DNA of 64,000 bases from NCBI GenBank assembly GCA_009617715.1, contig VTFK01000177.1:1-64000 (forward strand), written 5' to 3'. Positions 26,801-38,628 of the stretch are shown piece by piece. Position 1 is the first letter of the stretch, and each line of letters starts with the position of its first letter. The position numbers and the translations under genes are program-made. This DNA is from Plectrocnemia conspersa. Taxonomy: Eukaryota > Arthropoda > Insecta > Trichoptera > Polycentropodidae. Under the pieces are notes generated by a model. It searched no databases. It worked only from the letters and a program-made list of their open reading frames with translations, and was not told the origin of the DNA.

Positions 26801-28789
26801 GTTGTGATTGAATTAAGTGAGTTTATGTTTTACATTTAGCTTCTATATTTACATAAATATAATGCGAAAAATTGAAACATGAATTTGCATTGAAATAGTG
26901 TTAAAAATTTATTAAATAGTAAATTGTTAAATGCTACATTTTATATAAATTTCCACTGAAAATTGCTTTATACTTTGTTTAATACATAAAGTTAGAACAA
27001 ATGAGCCAAAGTTTCTTGTTGAGCACCAGTAATTGTCAGTTTTAAAATAACCGTCGCTTAAAACACAGTTATTTACGGAACGCTTGTTTTTCTCGATTCT
27101 CCTCGAGTGTATTTCTATTTCTAAATTTACCCAAATATTATTTTATATTTCTGATAAAACTCTATCAAATAATACTCAATTATCACGCGAGAAAAAACAT
27201 TTTACTATTTCGCACGCAATCCATAAAAATCCGCAACAATACGAAGTAACTATTTTTTATACCCAATTTTTACCCTATTCTTACGGACGAATGATGCGAA
27301 CGCACACACACATACAATATAACGTAAACGGATTAGCGTGACGTAAAATACGTAGTAGTATTACATGGCCGAAGATTATGTGCTCCTTTTGAAATAGGGA
27401 TTATATGATTTTATCAAAGGATTTTGGTTATTAATCCACTCTTTTTTGTACTGCGTATTCGTAATGAAAGGTTCGAATGAATATAAAAAAATTATATATA
27501 CAAATCAATTGATACATATAAAAAAACATATTAATTCAAATATAATTATTATTATTATTATATGTACGTATATAAAAAGTATGTTTATCAAAATATATGT
27601 TTTATTAAGACATAAAAATTTTGAACCATATGTCTTTGGATAGATTGTTAATGATGATAATATTAAAATGCTAATGAAATTATGTGTCAGTGTAAAAAGT
27701 TATTGTTTATTCGTATATATTTTTTAGATAAGTAATGAGAATGAGTATGAAACAGTTTTACTATAATTTATTGATACATATTTTATGCCTTATAAAATAC
27801 AATGAATTTAAATATTCGCTTAGTATAACGACATTCGAAACAGAAAATATGTAAATCCTATTATAATTTGCGTAATCCGACCATAAAGTGCGCAAACTTA
27901 CTAACACGATATTCGAGATTTGAACACTTTTACAGTATGATAAAAAGTCTCACTTACCGTAACAAAAGTCGTTAAGGCATAAGATATCGCATTAAATAAG
28001 TTTAGTCGTTTCGATCATTAAATGTCTCGTGTGGCCAGAAAAGCTCGAGGGCGCTTGAGCCCATTTTGCATCCATACATTCTGATAAAGGCAAATTTATT
28101 TGTATCGAACCAGAGCTATAATAAGCTAAGATACACCTAAGCCTAAGGGTCGACCTGATGTATAGTTCAAAACGATTATTGCTCGCGTTGACATTTCAAC
28201 GCCCATTAGCTTAGCTAACACTGTGTTTGAATGAATGAATGAATGTATTTCAGGTCATCCATCATTGCATAGATCGTATAATTGCAGGAAGTCAGGGTCG
28301 TATCTGTGTATTTATTTGACATTTTACTTATGACCTAAGATATTTTTTAATATCATTTTAATTATTTAAAAAATCTCATTTTCACTGTATTATTAAAATA
28401 AATAAAAAGCATTACTAACTATTTTCTTTATATTTTATAATTATTATCTGACAGGTTCTAAGCTAATTATATCCTACTCTAAACTGTTATATAATGTCTT
28501 AAAAAAACGACTACAATGGTGGTAATATACACCACAATAAATTATATACTTCACTAGCAAATTTCATTTTAAAAAATAGTTTTAGGCAATACATTACCTG
28601 GTAAGGACAAAATGTTTCAAAAGTAGTGAAGATATTTACTAGTAAAATTAAAAATAAATTGTTTAATATATTTTTAATGGCTTAGTTATTTAAATAATAT
28701 TTATATTTGTTGTAATATAACATTACAAAAAATACATATATGTTATTTTCATTAAAATAAATATAATTTTACTGTTTCAAAAAAAAAAA
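26801..28789. other. Intergenic AT-rich stretch, no gene seen
   Basis: No supportable gene. Short frames (27084-27341, 27446-27643) have AT-driven composition. A GAAT tetranucleotide repeat lies near 28229-28245. Confidence 0.4.
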
Positions 28790-29150
28790 ATATCAAAATA
28801 AATTTTTATTAGTAGAAATATTTTTACTAGTGAAAATATGATTTAACTGATTTTATGCTGCTTTATAATGTATATGAAACTCAATATAACAGTTGCGAAA
28901 CGTCCATTTTTTCTCCCAATAATCCCAAACCTAATTTAAACGAATTAACCAAACCCAACATTTTGTTTTTTAACCTTGCTTTTAACCGCAAATGGACGTA
29001 TCGCAACTGTCAAATTGTATTTTATCGACATTTTTTTTAACAACACATAATTTACCTAGCGCCTTTCAGTTAAATTATATTTTAATGGCATGCTTACTGT
29101 TGAAAATAAAACAGGTAAAAATACAAATTTACTGAAAAATACGCATTTCT
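28790..29150 (+). repeat. Dispersed 'ACTGGTGAAAAT' repeat, copy 2, interrupted
   Basis: TTAGTAGAAATATTTTTACT and TAGTGAAAATATGATTTAAC at 28808-28855 match the start of the repeat at 4057. Related phrases resume at 29128-29150 (TTTACTGAAAAATACGCATT). The MITE at 28889-29010 sits between them, so it probably inserted into this repeat. Confidence 0.4.
28889..29010. mobile_element. 122-bp MITE with 21-bp terminal inverted repeats
   Basis: Left end ACAGTTGCGAAACGTCCATT and right end AATGGACGTATCGCAACTGT are inverted copies with one mismatch over 21 bp. The interior has no coding content. No clear target duplication. The plus frame at 28855-29040 merely spans it. Confidence 0.75.
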
Positions 29151-31979
29151 CGATTGCTCTATTAAAATAAATGAAAATTGCACATACATATGTATGTATG
29201 AAAATATGAAATCTGTACTTATATTAATTAAACTTTTTTATTTTGAATTTTAGTTATAAATTTCATATTTTTAAATATTAATTAAACACAAAGAGATTAC
29301 ATATAATCTAAATAAATTAACATTACAACGGGATGTAAAAACATCCTACATGAATAACCAAGTAGATTAGGTTAAACAGTCTTAAAATCTTTGTAAAACA
29401 CTAATGAATGACTACAAAATATGATTATTATCTATGTTTACGAAGTGCTTTAAAAAAATAGCGATAAGTTTTATTTTTATCAAAATGATTGTAAACTGTT
29501 TGATTTAGTTCAGGCAACTTTGGTAAAATGTAAAAGTTATTTTTATCGTTTTTTTAGATCTTAAAAGTATAATTAACTACGATTTTTTACCAACAGATCG
29601 TGCGGATAATATAACATAATTAACTGCCTTGCATTTTTACGCCGATTATAAATGGCGATCCAAAGAAAACGCTAATTTTCATTGCTCTTTTATCTCACGT
29701 GTCATCATAGACATTTTCAGACCTTTTTTAAATCGTTTATAACATTTAAAATCTATAATTTAGACTAATTAATATCAAAATTTTCTCTTGCTTTATTTTG
29801 CAATTTATTCAATTTAAACAAAAAAAGTCAAAAAAATGCTTCGTCAATACTTGACTGTCAAACACAAACTACGCGTCTAATATGGCTTATAATTGACTAA
29901 CATATTATAAATAGTACAAATGATTAACCTAAACTTTCTAGTAATAATATGATAATTTACAAAAAAAGAATAAGTCACGTCTTCACGATTCTTCTAATAC
30001 AAACGCATGAGATTGAAGTATGTTATTTAAATTATTTTATAGATACTTATATAATAATTTCAGACACATAGTATTGGTATTAGTTTTCCAAAATAAGTAC
30101 AGGGTTTACTATTGTGCCTAAATTCTCTCATAAATTCTTCAGAGGCTATATATCTTGTGGCCCGCCATTCCGTTTCCGGCGACTAGTTTTGTGTTAATCC
30201 GGAAAATAACGGAGAAAAAATATACTATGAAAAGGAAACAGGAAATCGTTGCGTGCTTGGTTTACTATTTTCCCGCATCAATCATGTAGCGCTGTAAACA
30301 GCCAGCAACTCGGTGTTGAGATGAATGATAAGGTAGTGTCGATGCGACTTGTTCTATCAATCATTGGGAATAGATAAAAACACCAAAATCGACAGATAAG
30401 TCTGAAATGAAAATGGTTTATGGGTTACGATAGAGAAAAATACTTATTTTTTGCATACTTTTAAAGAGTCAGCTATTTTTGATCTCTATTTTGATTGTGA
30501 TACATCTTTGCCAACTTCTTTTTATTTAAAGTTTTCATCATTATTCATATTTGTTATCAAGTATATGCCACTCCAACTCTTCGAACATTTGACCATATTG
30601 AGAACAACAACTAATTCCAAAACCTTTTTTTTTTGTATGCTATTCAAAATTTTCAAAAGCCATTTTCTGCGATGGAGCACTTCGTAAATCTTAAAAATTT
30701 TAAACTGATTTTTTTCCATCTTTAAATCAGATTTGTGAACAAATTTATTAGCGCAGCTACCTAATTAATATTATTGGCAACTGTCGACAGACTAATAAAG
30801 TTTCCTGTGGCGTCGGTTGGGATCTGGCAGTCGAACAAAAACAAAATACGCTATTTCTTTCATACGCATCGGATGCTAAAAAAGGGTCATTTTTATTTCT
30901 TGCCTGACAATATAATCTGACATGTTTAAATTTTCTTCACGTAATACTAATGTTAGTCCGGCAAATTTTGCTCTAGAGAACATATCGCGTACTTAGATAT
31001 TTTTGAGAATTAATAAAGAGAAGCATATAAACATTTGTGAATATATTATATTACTTAAAAAGAGTTTATGTTAAAAATTATAAATGCTTTACAAAATTCT
31101 ATTATTATATATTATATTACATACCTTAACAAGTTTTATTAATTTATTTAACGCCTTAAGCTTCAATATAAGCATATCATTCCTTGATTTATATAGCTCA
31201 TGCTTAATGTGTAAAAATAAATTAGAACCATTTTATTTTGATAAATGAATGATTAAGTTTAACATTTTATATTCACATATTCGTTTCATCTCAACTTTAC
31301 ACAGTAAATCAAGGAAATTGAAAACATTACAGCGCAAATTCAAAAATATCAATATGCCATAAAGGAGAGAGTCCCAGATTAGTTTAAAGGAGGAGGGAGT
31401 TGGGTCGGATGCGACATAAAAAAATTTAAGGGCGTGTATCAGATAACGGCGGTCGATTTGGGTGCTAGGAAAATACATAACCGATCGTAAAGACGCCTAT
31501 AGTTTGATCTAACCGATAATTCATGGTGATAGAATATTAACTTCAGTTTTGGACGTAACAAAATAAAATATAGGTGTGGGTAGCTACCGGAAAAACTGAA
31601 AAATAATATTTTTAATCGGAATAATTAAATTACTACGAAAAACTCAGCCCGGTTGGGAATTAACCGATGAAATTAAATTAGCGTTAATTGTTCTTTGAAA
31701 AGATAATTGAAATTTATTATAAATATTGTATGGAATATTATAAGGAACTTATTAAAAATGCAAATGTTATAAATTTCGATATATTAATTATAAAATGAGA
31801 GTTAATTTATTCTTCATTAAAATTTTGTCTGTTCCTTGTGAATATACAATATACTTATCATTTATTAGTTAAAATCGATCGATTAGGTCAATTTTAGAAT
31901 TAGGTTAGATTGAAAAAATATATTTTAATAATATATGGAAATAAAAAATATGTTGTTATATTATTATTCGCTTGTGAAT
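29151..31979. other. Intergenic AT-rich stretch, no gene seen
   Basis: Small frames on both strands (30451-30719, 31233-31478) look random. Slightly GC-richer patches at 30150-30420 and 31360-31500 are unexplained. Confidence 0.4.
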
Positions 31980-33120
31980 TATTTATTAATAAAAATATTT
32001 TTTTCATTCGATAGGAGCTTATTTTTTATTTTAATATTAAGGTTTTTATAACCCGATTTTCTTATATTTTCAGTAAATTATTCGTTGTTATAAAACAACA
32101 TGCTCTAAATTAAAAATATTATTTGTATTATTGTTTTTTATTAAATATATAATACAATATTTAAAATATAGAAAAAACACACATTTTAGTATAAAAACCG
32201 ATTTTTATAAAATGTTTTTTTCTGTATTGAATTAAGAAAATATATTGCTGGTATTTTATATTAATATATTATTATTTTTTTATTTTTTTAAACACTAATA
32301 ATTTAATTTGTAGTATAGTTTATAGTATTTAATTACAAAAATACAATAAAAAACATAAAACAAACATTTTGTGAAAAATAATATTTTATACACAATTTTT
32401 TTTATTTATTTTTAAAAATTCATAATAATAACCAAAAGATTTAAATATAGCTTTTAGTAAATTTGATATGTGTAATATAATATAATTTATCATAATAAAT
32501 TACAAAAAAAACACTAAAAAATGTCTCAAATATTTTGTCAAAAATATTTTTTCATAAAATGTTTTTTTCATTGATTTTTTTTACAGAATGCTTACCTTTA
32601 ACTTTAAAAATGCATAATAATAACCTATAGCTTATAAGTAAGCTTTGAATTAATTTAGCATATGAAATATTATACAGATTTTTATAATGTTTGACTAAAA
32701 TTCACCACGAAGTATCTCAGGTATTTTACTCAATTATCATTTAAAAAAAAACTTTATTTTATTTAAGTAATTTCTATACTAAATTTTACTTGTTGAATTA
32801 AAAACAATATATTAAAAATATAGAGCGTATTTTAATTAACTGAACATGTAAAATGTAGTACAGTTTATCATAATAAATCGCAAAAAATACCCAAAAAATT
32901 GTCGCAAATAATTTTTTATCAAAAATGTACTTTTATTTGATTTTAATACAAATTTTCTACTTTTTAACTTTAAAAATACATAAAAGCGATCAAAAGTTCA
33001 AAAGGTAACTTTAAAATATTTCAGTATGTAAAACAAACATTTAGTCAAAAATATACTTATTGATCTTTACAGATTATTATTAATATATGTATGTATAAAT
33101 ATAGTAAATTATTTTATGTG
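31980..33120 (-). repeat. Decayed AT-rich tandem repeat, block 2 (inverted)
   Basis: Units are recognised by AAATTCATAATAATAACC (near 32416), AAATGCATAATAATAACC (near 32607) and a weaker copy near 32974, and by TTTATCATAATAAAT near 32487 and 32863. Spacings of about 190 and its double suggest a ~188-bp unit. The reverse complement of block 1 contains the same order (TTCATAATTATCATCAAGA, then AATATAGCTTTTAATAAATT), so the two blocks are one family in opposite orientation. Confidence 0.5.
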
Positions 33121-35340
33121 AAATAAAAAAAAAAAAACATAATGTAAATCAACACGTAATTCTAAATTTAAAATAATTTGTTACCTCGATTACGTCATAT
33201 GATTATAATAATGTAAATAAATATACTTATTACAGTAACCTATACTAATATTTTTCCAATCAAACAATTTTTGGCTCATTGAGTTTTACTTTCTACTCAA
33301 ACTTTTAACAGCGCTATTTGTCGATTTTATTAAATGTTATTCGAATTATCAAAATGCTATTCTATTGCTAACGATATTAGTGTTCATATAGCCTTGTTGA
33401 AAAAGAAAGAAGAATTTTGTTTCAAACTTAACACAGTTGAACGTTCGCTATTTTTATATTAAAATTCTTGCAAATCCTAGAGCGACTTTACACATCCTTT
33501 GAATATTTAGAAAGTTTACCCTTTTCACTTAGCATAACTGATTTGTTTTAAGTGCATGCATTTGCAACAGCACCCAGAGTCGCTAAGGTATTTCAAGTCG
33601 TAAAGAGAGCTTCTGAGATTCTCATCTAGCCACATTTATCCGATAGCAAATTAAATGAAAATTGTTACTAAATACGTTTTAATTAAAATTAAAAGGTCTA
33701 GTTAAAGAAGCAAAACAAGCTGAATTATATTTTATTTTTTCACATCCGATTCGCTACACTTTCACGTACTATTTATTTTTCCAGTGACCGTTTTGTCGGA
33801 CTGGCAATCATAATATTTCTCTTTGTCGTGTGTAATAAAAGCAAAGAATGCTCTTCTAGATAATAACTTTATTATTAAACAAAACATCGTTAGAACTTAT
33901 ACAATTAAGCGACGCTGAATTTAACGTTAGCTTAGAAATACACAAGTTTAATTAAAGCATATCGCTCTTAATAAAATTTTATCTTTACTAAGAAATTTGA
34001 ATTGATTAAAATTATATCATATCGTATTATTTTTTCATTTGCTTTAAAATATGTTAATATTTTTATCTGAAGAAATAAAGTATATTCTTAAAGCTAATTA
34101 TTGCCAGGTTTAATAATTTTAACTAGACTAGAAACTTATATAAATATAATTTGCATGTAATGATATGAAAAAGTTCAATCGTAATATTTAATCAAAAATA
34201 GTTTTCCAATGTTTAAATTATTAAAATTCAGACCCATAAAATGGAATTGTTTTTTGGAAAGATATTGTAGCAAGAAATTGTTCCCAGAGGTGATTTGCGA
34301 GGAGCATACAAGACCTTAGCGATTATATGAATAGAAATTAACCAGGGAAAATTTATTCCTTACATAATAACGCGTGTTATCATGGCGAACATATTTCATG
34401 TGTTTTTTTATGTAATGATATTCAGAATGGGGTAATGTACAGAAAAAAAATTACTATAGAATTGTGGTATTTAGTCAAGACGTTATGTATGTATTTCATT
34501 ATTATTTATTCTAATAATGAAGTCAATTAAAAGTATGATTATTTAATAAAAATTCGCATTTTTCACTCCTTAATTTTTCGAGAATTTTTTAGAAAAAAAA
34601 TAAAAAAAAATATATGCAGTATTTAAAATGTAAATTATTGTAGATAGCTTATACAGTAAATTATTTTAGATAGATTTATAATATTATTAAACAGATAACT
34701 GGATTATCGTTGAAAAGAACAAACTTCAATAGGATGGTTTTTTTATAATGTACGCGAATAATTGAAGGACGAGTATTGAGTTACAACGGAATATTAGACT
34801 CTCTTATTTATATTCCAATCGTAAAGAAATATGTAAATGACAGCTGTTGCTACTTTACATTTTTCATACTTTAAACTAGATAAAAATAAACACATTTTTC
34901 GACTATTAAAAAAACAATATTTTAGTTCATTGATAGGCAAATTTATGAAAAGCCCCCATACATTTTTGCAATCTGCCTATTTTTCCGTAGAGCGGTTTCT
35001 TATTAGCTGATTATTAGTGTAGTTTTTAGATTAGCAAAGCAAAGATAATGTCGATTACAGTATTTGATAAAATTATAAACATTTTTTTGTCATTTAAATA
35101 TTTCATTATATCCATTAAAAGCTTCATAGAAAATATTATTATTTTCAAACATCTGGAACGGACCCACCCTTCCTACGCATCGGTTGTAAAACATTAAAAA
35201 TATTAACAGAAAAAGGCTCTACAAATTTTTCGAAAACGAGAATTCTCGGTTTGTGTATTTTTTTTTGAAAAATTCTTATAAAATATATTTTTTGAGAAGA
35301 AACACTAATTTTAAGCTTTAATTAAAAAATATATGTCAAT
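33121..35340. other. Intergenic AT-rich stretch, no gene seen
   Basis: No frame of note, no repeat I could match elsewhere in the window. Confidence 0.4.
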
Positions 35341-35406
35341 GTTTCACCACTTGTTGGTGTTTTTGATTATGTTTACCCAGTTGTAACGCATTAGGCTAAC
35401 GTTTCT
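35341..35406 (-). repeat. SINE-like repeat family B, copy 1
   Basis: On the minus strand: TTAGCCTAATGCGTTACAAC then TGGGTAAACATAATCA. The ATGCGTTACAACTG phrase is shared with 62701-62782 and, with one change, 42896-42983. The first part resembles a tRNA A-box (TAGCCTAATGCG). Confidence 0.5.
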
Positions 35407-35639
35407 TATGAGACAATTAATGATTCACACTTAGTAATTAAATAAATATCTCTTACAATACAATCTTTGTAACCATACTATTAAATGCCTTTTAGTTGTC
35501 AATAAAAATAAAACACATTTCTTATTTATTATGTTTTAGTAAATATATTTTATATATTTTTACAACAGTGTTTTTATGAATATTATAATATATGAAACCT
35601 TGCAATATCATATATAGATGATACTACTTTAGAAATACG

Positions 35640-35975
35640 ATAAGAGGAACATGCTGAAGGCAAGCATGAATAGATCTGATAACTTTGAAATGTGGATGCT
35701 CAGAATTATGAGGATCAAAAGTTAAGGTACACCGAATGGTAAATCCAAACTATTATCAAACTAAAATAGAGCACTTAGGCAATGTTATTTGAAAGTTTAT
35801 ATATAGAATCTTTTGCTTTTCAGTGTAAGGTAAAATAGAAGATAAGCTTTGGATTAGAAGGAAAAGTTAGGTTCAGACTTGTTCAGGAAAAAGCGCAGTA
35901 TGGAAAGCATATCAAAGGGGCTCTACAAATAATCACATGGACATGCCACCTAAAGAAAATTCTAATGAAAATGGC
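35640..35975 (+). mobile_element. Decayed C-terminal fragment of an endonuclease-RT LINE
   Basis: Fragments read SDNFEMWMLRIMRI near 35678-35718 and KIEDKLWIRRKS near 35833-35870. FEMWxxRRxxRI followed by a KIEGKRxxGRRRxSW-like block is the C-terminal signature of a LINE family common in insects. Frame breaks and stops are many. No catalytic part is present. Confidence 0.5.
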
Positions 35976-35999
35976 AATTAGGTTTTTCCGTTTTTATTC

Positions 36000-37108
36000 A
36001 GTAATATTGTTGATCCTTTCCAAAAATAGATGAATGCGAGAGTTATACGTATATGTATATATTTATATATATATGTAAGTTCACTTGAGCAGTCTAGTTT
36101 ATTGAGAATTCCTTTGCTACATTTTCTGATATCAAACAACGAATTGATGCTTGACCTCATTCATTGAAAATCAATAAAAATAAATATTTTCTTCAGCTAG
36201 AATTCTTTTGAAATAACCTCTGATATTCTCCCTTCAAAAAAAACCTATGTGGTGCTACATTAAGAATTTTAAAAGCGCTGCAGTAATTTTGGGTAGAAAT
36301 TCCCGGTCTATTCCGCAAAAATGTCACGATTTGGCATATCTTATCCCCAAGCGGAAAATAAGCTGCAGAGTTTTCTACAGCTCGTTAGACTTCGGATGGT
36401 TGAACCGATTCGCAGGTCATGCTTTGAAAAATAAAGAATATAACGAACGTGTAATGTGACGTTGTTCTCTAAAAATGTTTATTTTTTATGTTTATATTAT
36501 TAAAAGCAAAGCTAGTAAATATATTTTGTAGGATTTTAGAAGTGATTTTTAAAGTTGCTAATAAATTTAAAATATTTAAAAAAAAAAAATAACCTTTTTA
36601 ATAATTCAATGTATGTGATGTTATAGTATGAAATATGGAATATTATTTATTTAATATAATTGTAATTAGCTTTGAAATATTGTCAAAGGTCGACATAGAA
36701 TCGATCCTAATTTTAAAATGTCAATCGCATTGAACTCGATTACGTTTTCAGTTGAGATCAAATTTTTTTCTCAAATTGATATTATTATCTGTAGGCTTAC
36801 AGTAGATCCTGAAATCCGGGCCAGTTTGTAATTTTATTTCACTTTGTTATATATTTATATATATATAGTATGTGTGTATATGTATTTTTAATAAAGAGAC
36901 GATATCATTTTTAGTCTTCAACAATTCGAATATATTCTTATTTTTATCTCGGTTTTTCCGATATTAATTTATTTAGCCAATTAGTGCAAACAATGAATGA
37001 ATAGCCTGTGCAATATTATTTAATTAAAAAATATATTGCTTTGCATAATCATTCAACTTTTTGCATTTTATAAAATAAGCATAATACAATGCTGTGAGAA
37101 TTACTGAT
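36000..37108. other. Intergenic stretch; GC-richer frame at 36247-36459
   Basis: A 70-codon plus-strand frame (36247-36459) lies in a locally GC-richer patch containing GGTTGAACCGATTCGCAGGT. That phrase resembles the CGGTTCA-type motifs of dispersed insect repeats, so I take it as a repeat remnant rather than a gene. The rest is AT-rich. Confidence 0.3.
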
Positions 37109-37187
37109 CAGTGAGGGCGTCAAAATTAAGCTCGAACCCGAGGCCTCAAGATTAATATTGTTAGTGCCTTACGGATTACGCTTTTTC
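37109..37187 (-). repeat. SINE-like repeat with tRNA-type head (family C, copy 2)
   Basis: On the minus strand AGCGTAATCCGTAAGGCACT leads to CTTGAGGCCTCGGGTTCGAG, where GGGTTCGAG is a good B-box. Order and spacing follow the element at 47313-47428 (AGCGTAGTCTGTAGCG, CTCTGAGG, GGTTCGAGCC). Confidence 0.5.
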
Positions 37188-38319
37188 AGTCTCAATACAT
37201 TTAAATACCAACCATTGCTTCTATATTTTATACGATTTACAGTTCAACGCAAGTGTTTTGAAACTGTTAATGGATACCTACCGTTAAAAATGCGCTTGTT
37301 CAGATGCACAATATCGTTGATTAACGCAGATGATGAACGCAAATGGCGAGGAGCAATTTATTCTGCGTCTTAATTTATAATTTTTTTGCAACGATTATGG
37401 GTGGTCGCGATATAATATTTATTATTATTAAAAAAATATTAAGCAATTGATTAAGGTACGATTTTTCTTAAAAATATTGCAAATTATATAGAATTACATT
37501 TTGAAGAATTATTCGAAAAACCAATTTTTTAATGCAAATTTAATGATTCACTGCCATTTAGAGTTCTATACATATATACAGAATTTATTTTGCAAGATTT
37601 TTTTATTTATATTATTATATTAAAATAGATTTAAATATATTTTTTTATTTATTTTGAATCTTTTGTTGTAATATGAGATAACTGCATAACAACGAGTTAA
37701 ACATAGTTTGTGTATTAGTGACAACGGTTTTTTCTTAACTATAAATTGTTAATACCGTTAAAAATAATTTACGCGTCCGTGACATTAGAAAAATTAGTAA
37801 AAACTTAATCAGTGATAATTAATAATTAATTATGATCTTACAGCCCAAATATTATTTGCATTTTCCATTTTTTGCTTAAAAAGCTCTAAACCAATTAAAA
37901 ATAACTAATAAGGCTTGCTATTAAACCAAAATTCAAACATCGAATTTTTATTTACACACTTTGATGTTAAGCTTCAAACGAAAAATTCTGTTAATATAAT
38001 TCGTAAGATTGCTAACGATAAGGTTAAATAAATAACATTATCGTTTTTGAGAAACATCAAACGCGTTCCACAAAATATAATAATAATGCTGCTAATTTTA
38101 TCTTATTATTATAATTAACAAACAATAGTACTTTTATCCGTCTGTTAAGAGATTTTCCCAATTAAATATAAAGCTCTTTATTTAAGCGTTTAGCCTTTCT
38201 TAAATAATACTCCCACAACCTTTATTTTTTATTTTATATAAATTATAATATAACATAGAATATAATATAATAATAAAAGTATCGAATCACATGTAACTTT
38301 TTTTAATAAAAATGAATAG
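37188..38319. other. Intergenic AT-rich stretch, no gene seen
   Basis: Only the unconvincing frame 37158-37373, which overlaps the SINE-like head. Confidence 0.4.
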
Positions 38320-38565
38320 AAAAACGATAGCCGATCCGCCATTTTGTCTCTCGGCACAAAGGGTCGCTTTGGGTTGTAAGATCATTCTCCAATATATCGC
38401 ACCTGCTTCGCACCAGTAAAAACGGCAAATTTCATTTAGGCAGATCAGATGTCCGTGATAGATTATGGCATCAGATAAAAAACACACTCGTTCTAGAGCT
38501 AAGTTCAAGAAAAGCAAGTCCAAGTGTGTCAGTGAATTGTTAGTGCTTAATCACCAATAGCCAAG
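38320..38565 (+). promoter_or_regulatory. Candidate promoter and 5' leader of the 38566 gene
   Basis: Composition changes abruptly from AT-rich to GC-richer here. CCGCCATTTTG (38337-38347) fits the YY1/Pho site, common just downstream of or at transcription starts. A TCAGT initiator-like motif lies at 38529-38533. An in-frame TAA at 38548-38550 precedes the ATG, so the coding frame cannot extend further upstream in this exon. The minus frame 38287-38523 is a shadow. Confidence 0.4.
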
Positions 38566-38628
38566 ATGAACACCGTGCAGAGCACCGGAGGAGGCCATGG
38601 AGGATCTATGAAGAAGGACAGAGACGAG
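38566..38628 (+). CDS. Candidate first coding exon of an unrecognised gene
   Basis: ATG in good context (CCAAGATGA) opens 21 codons, MNTVQSTGGGHGG followed by SMKKDRDE, then a GT at 38629 that could be a donor (GAG|GTTTGA). The peptide is Gly/His-rich then charged and is not AT-driven, unlike most frames in the window. No domain is recognised; such low-complexity starts are common in proteins whose folded part begins in a later exon. The donor is weak: read through without splicing, the frame stops after one more codon (Val, TGA), which leaves a 22-residue peptide or a non-coding leader as alternatives. The exon ends in phase 0, compatible with the candidate microexon at 44202. Neither expression nor gene identity can be judged from sequence. 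Confidence 0.38.

Noticed and set aside
26200..27643. Small AT-encoded frames (Asn/Lys/Ile/Phe-rich)
   Set aside because: They fall in decayed tandem repeat or low-complexity DNA and show only compositional bias.
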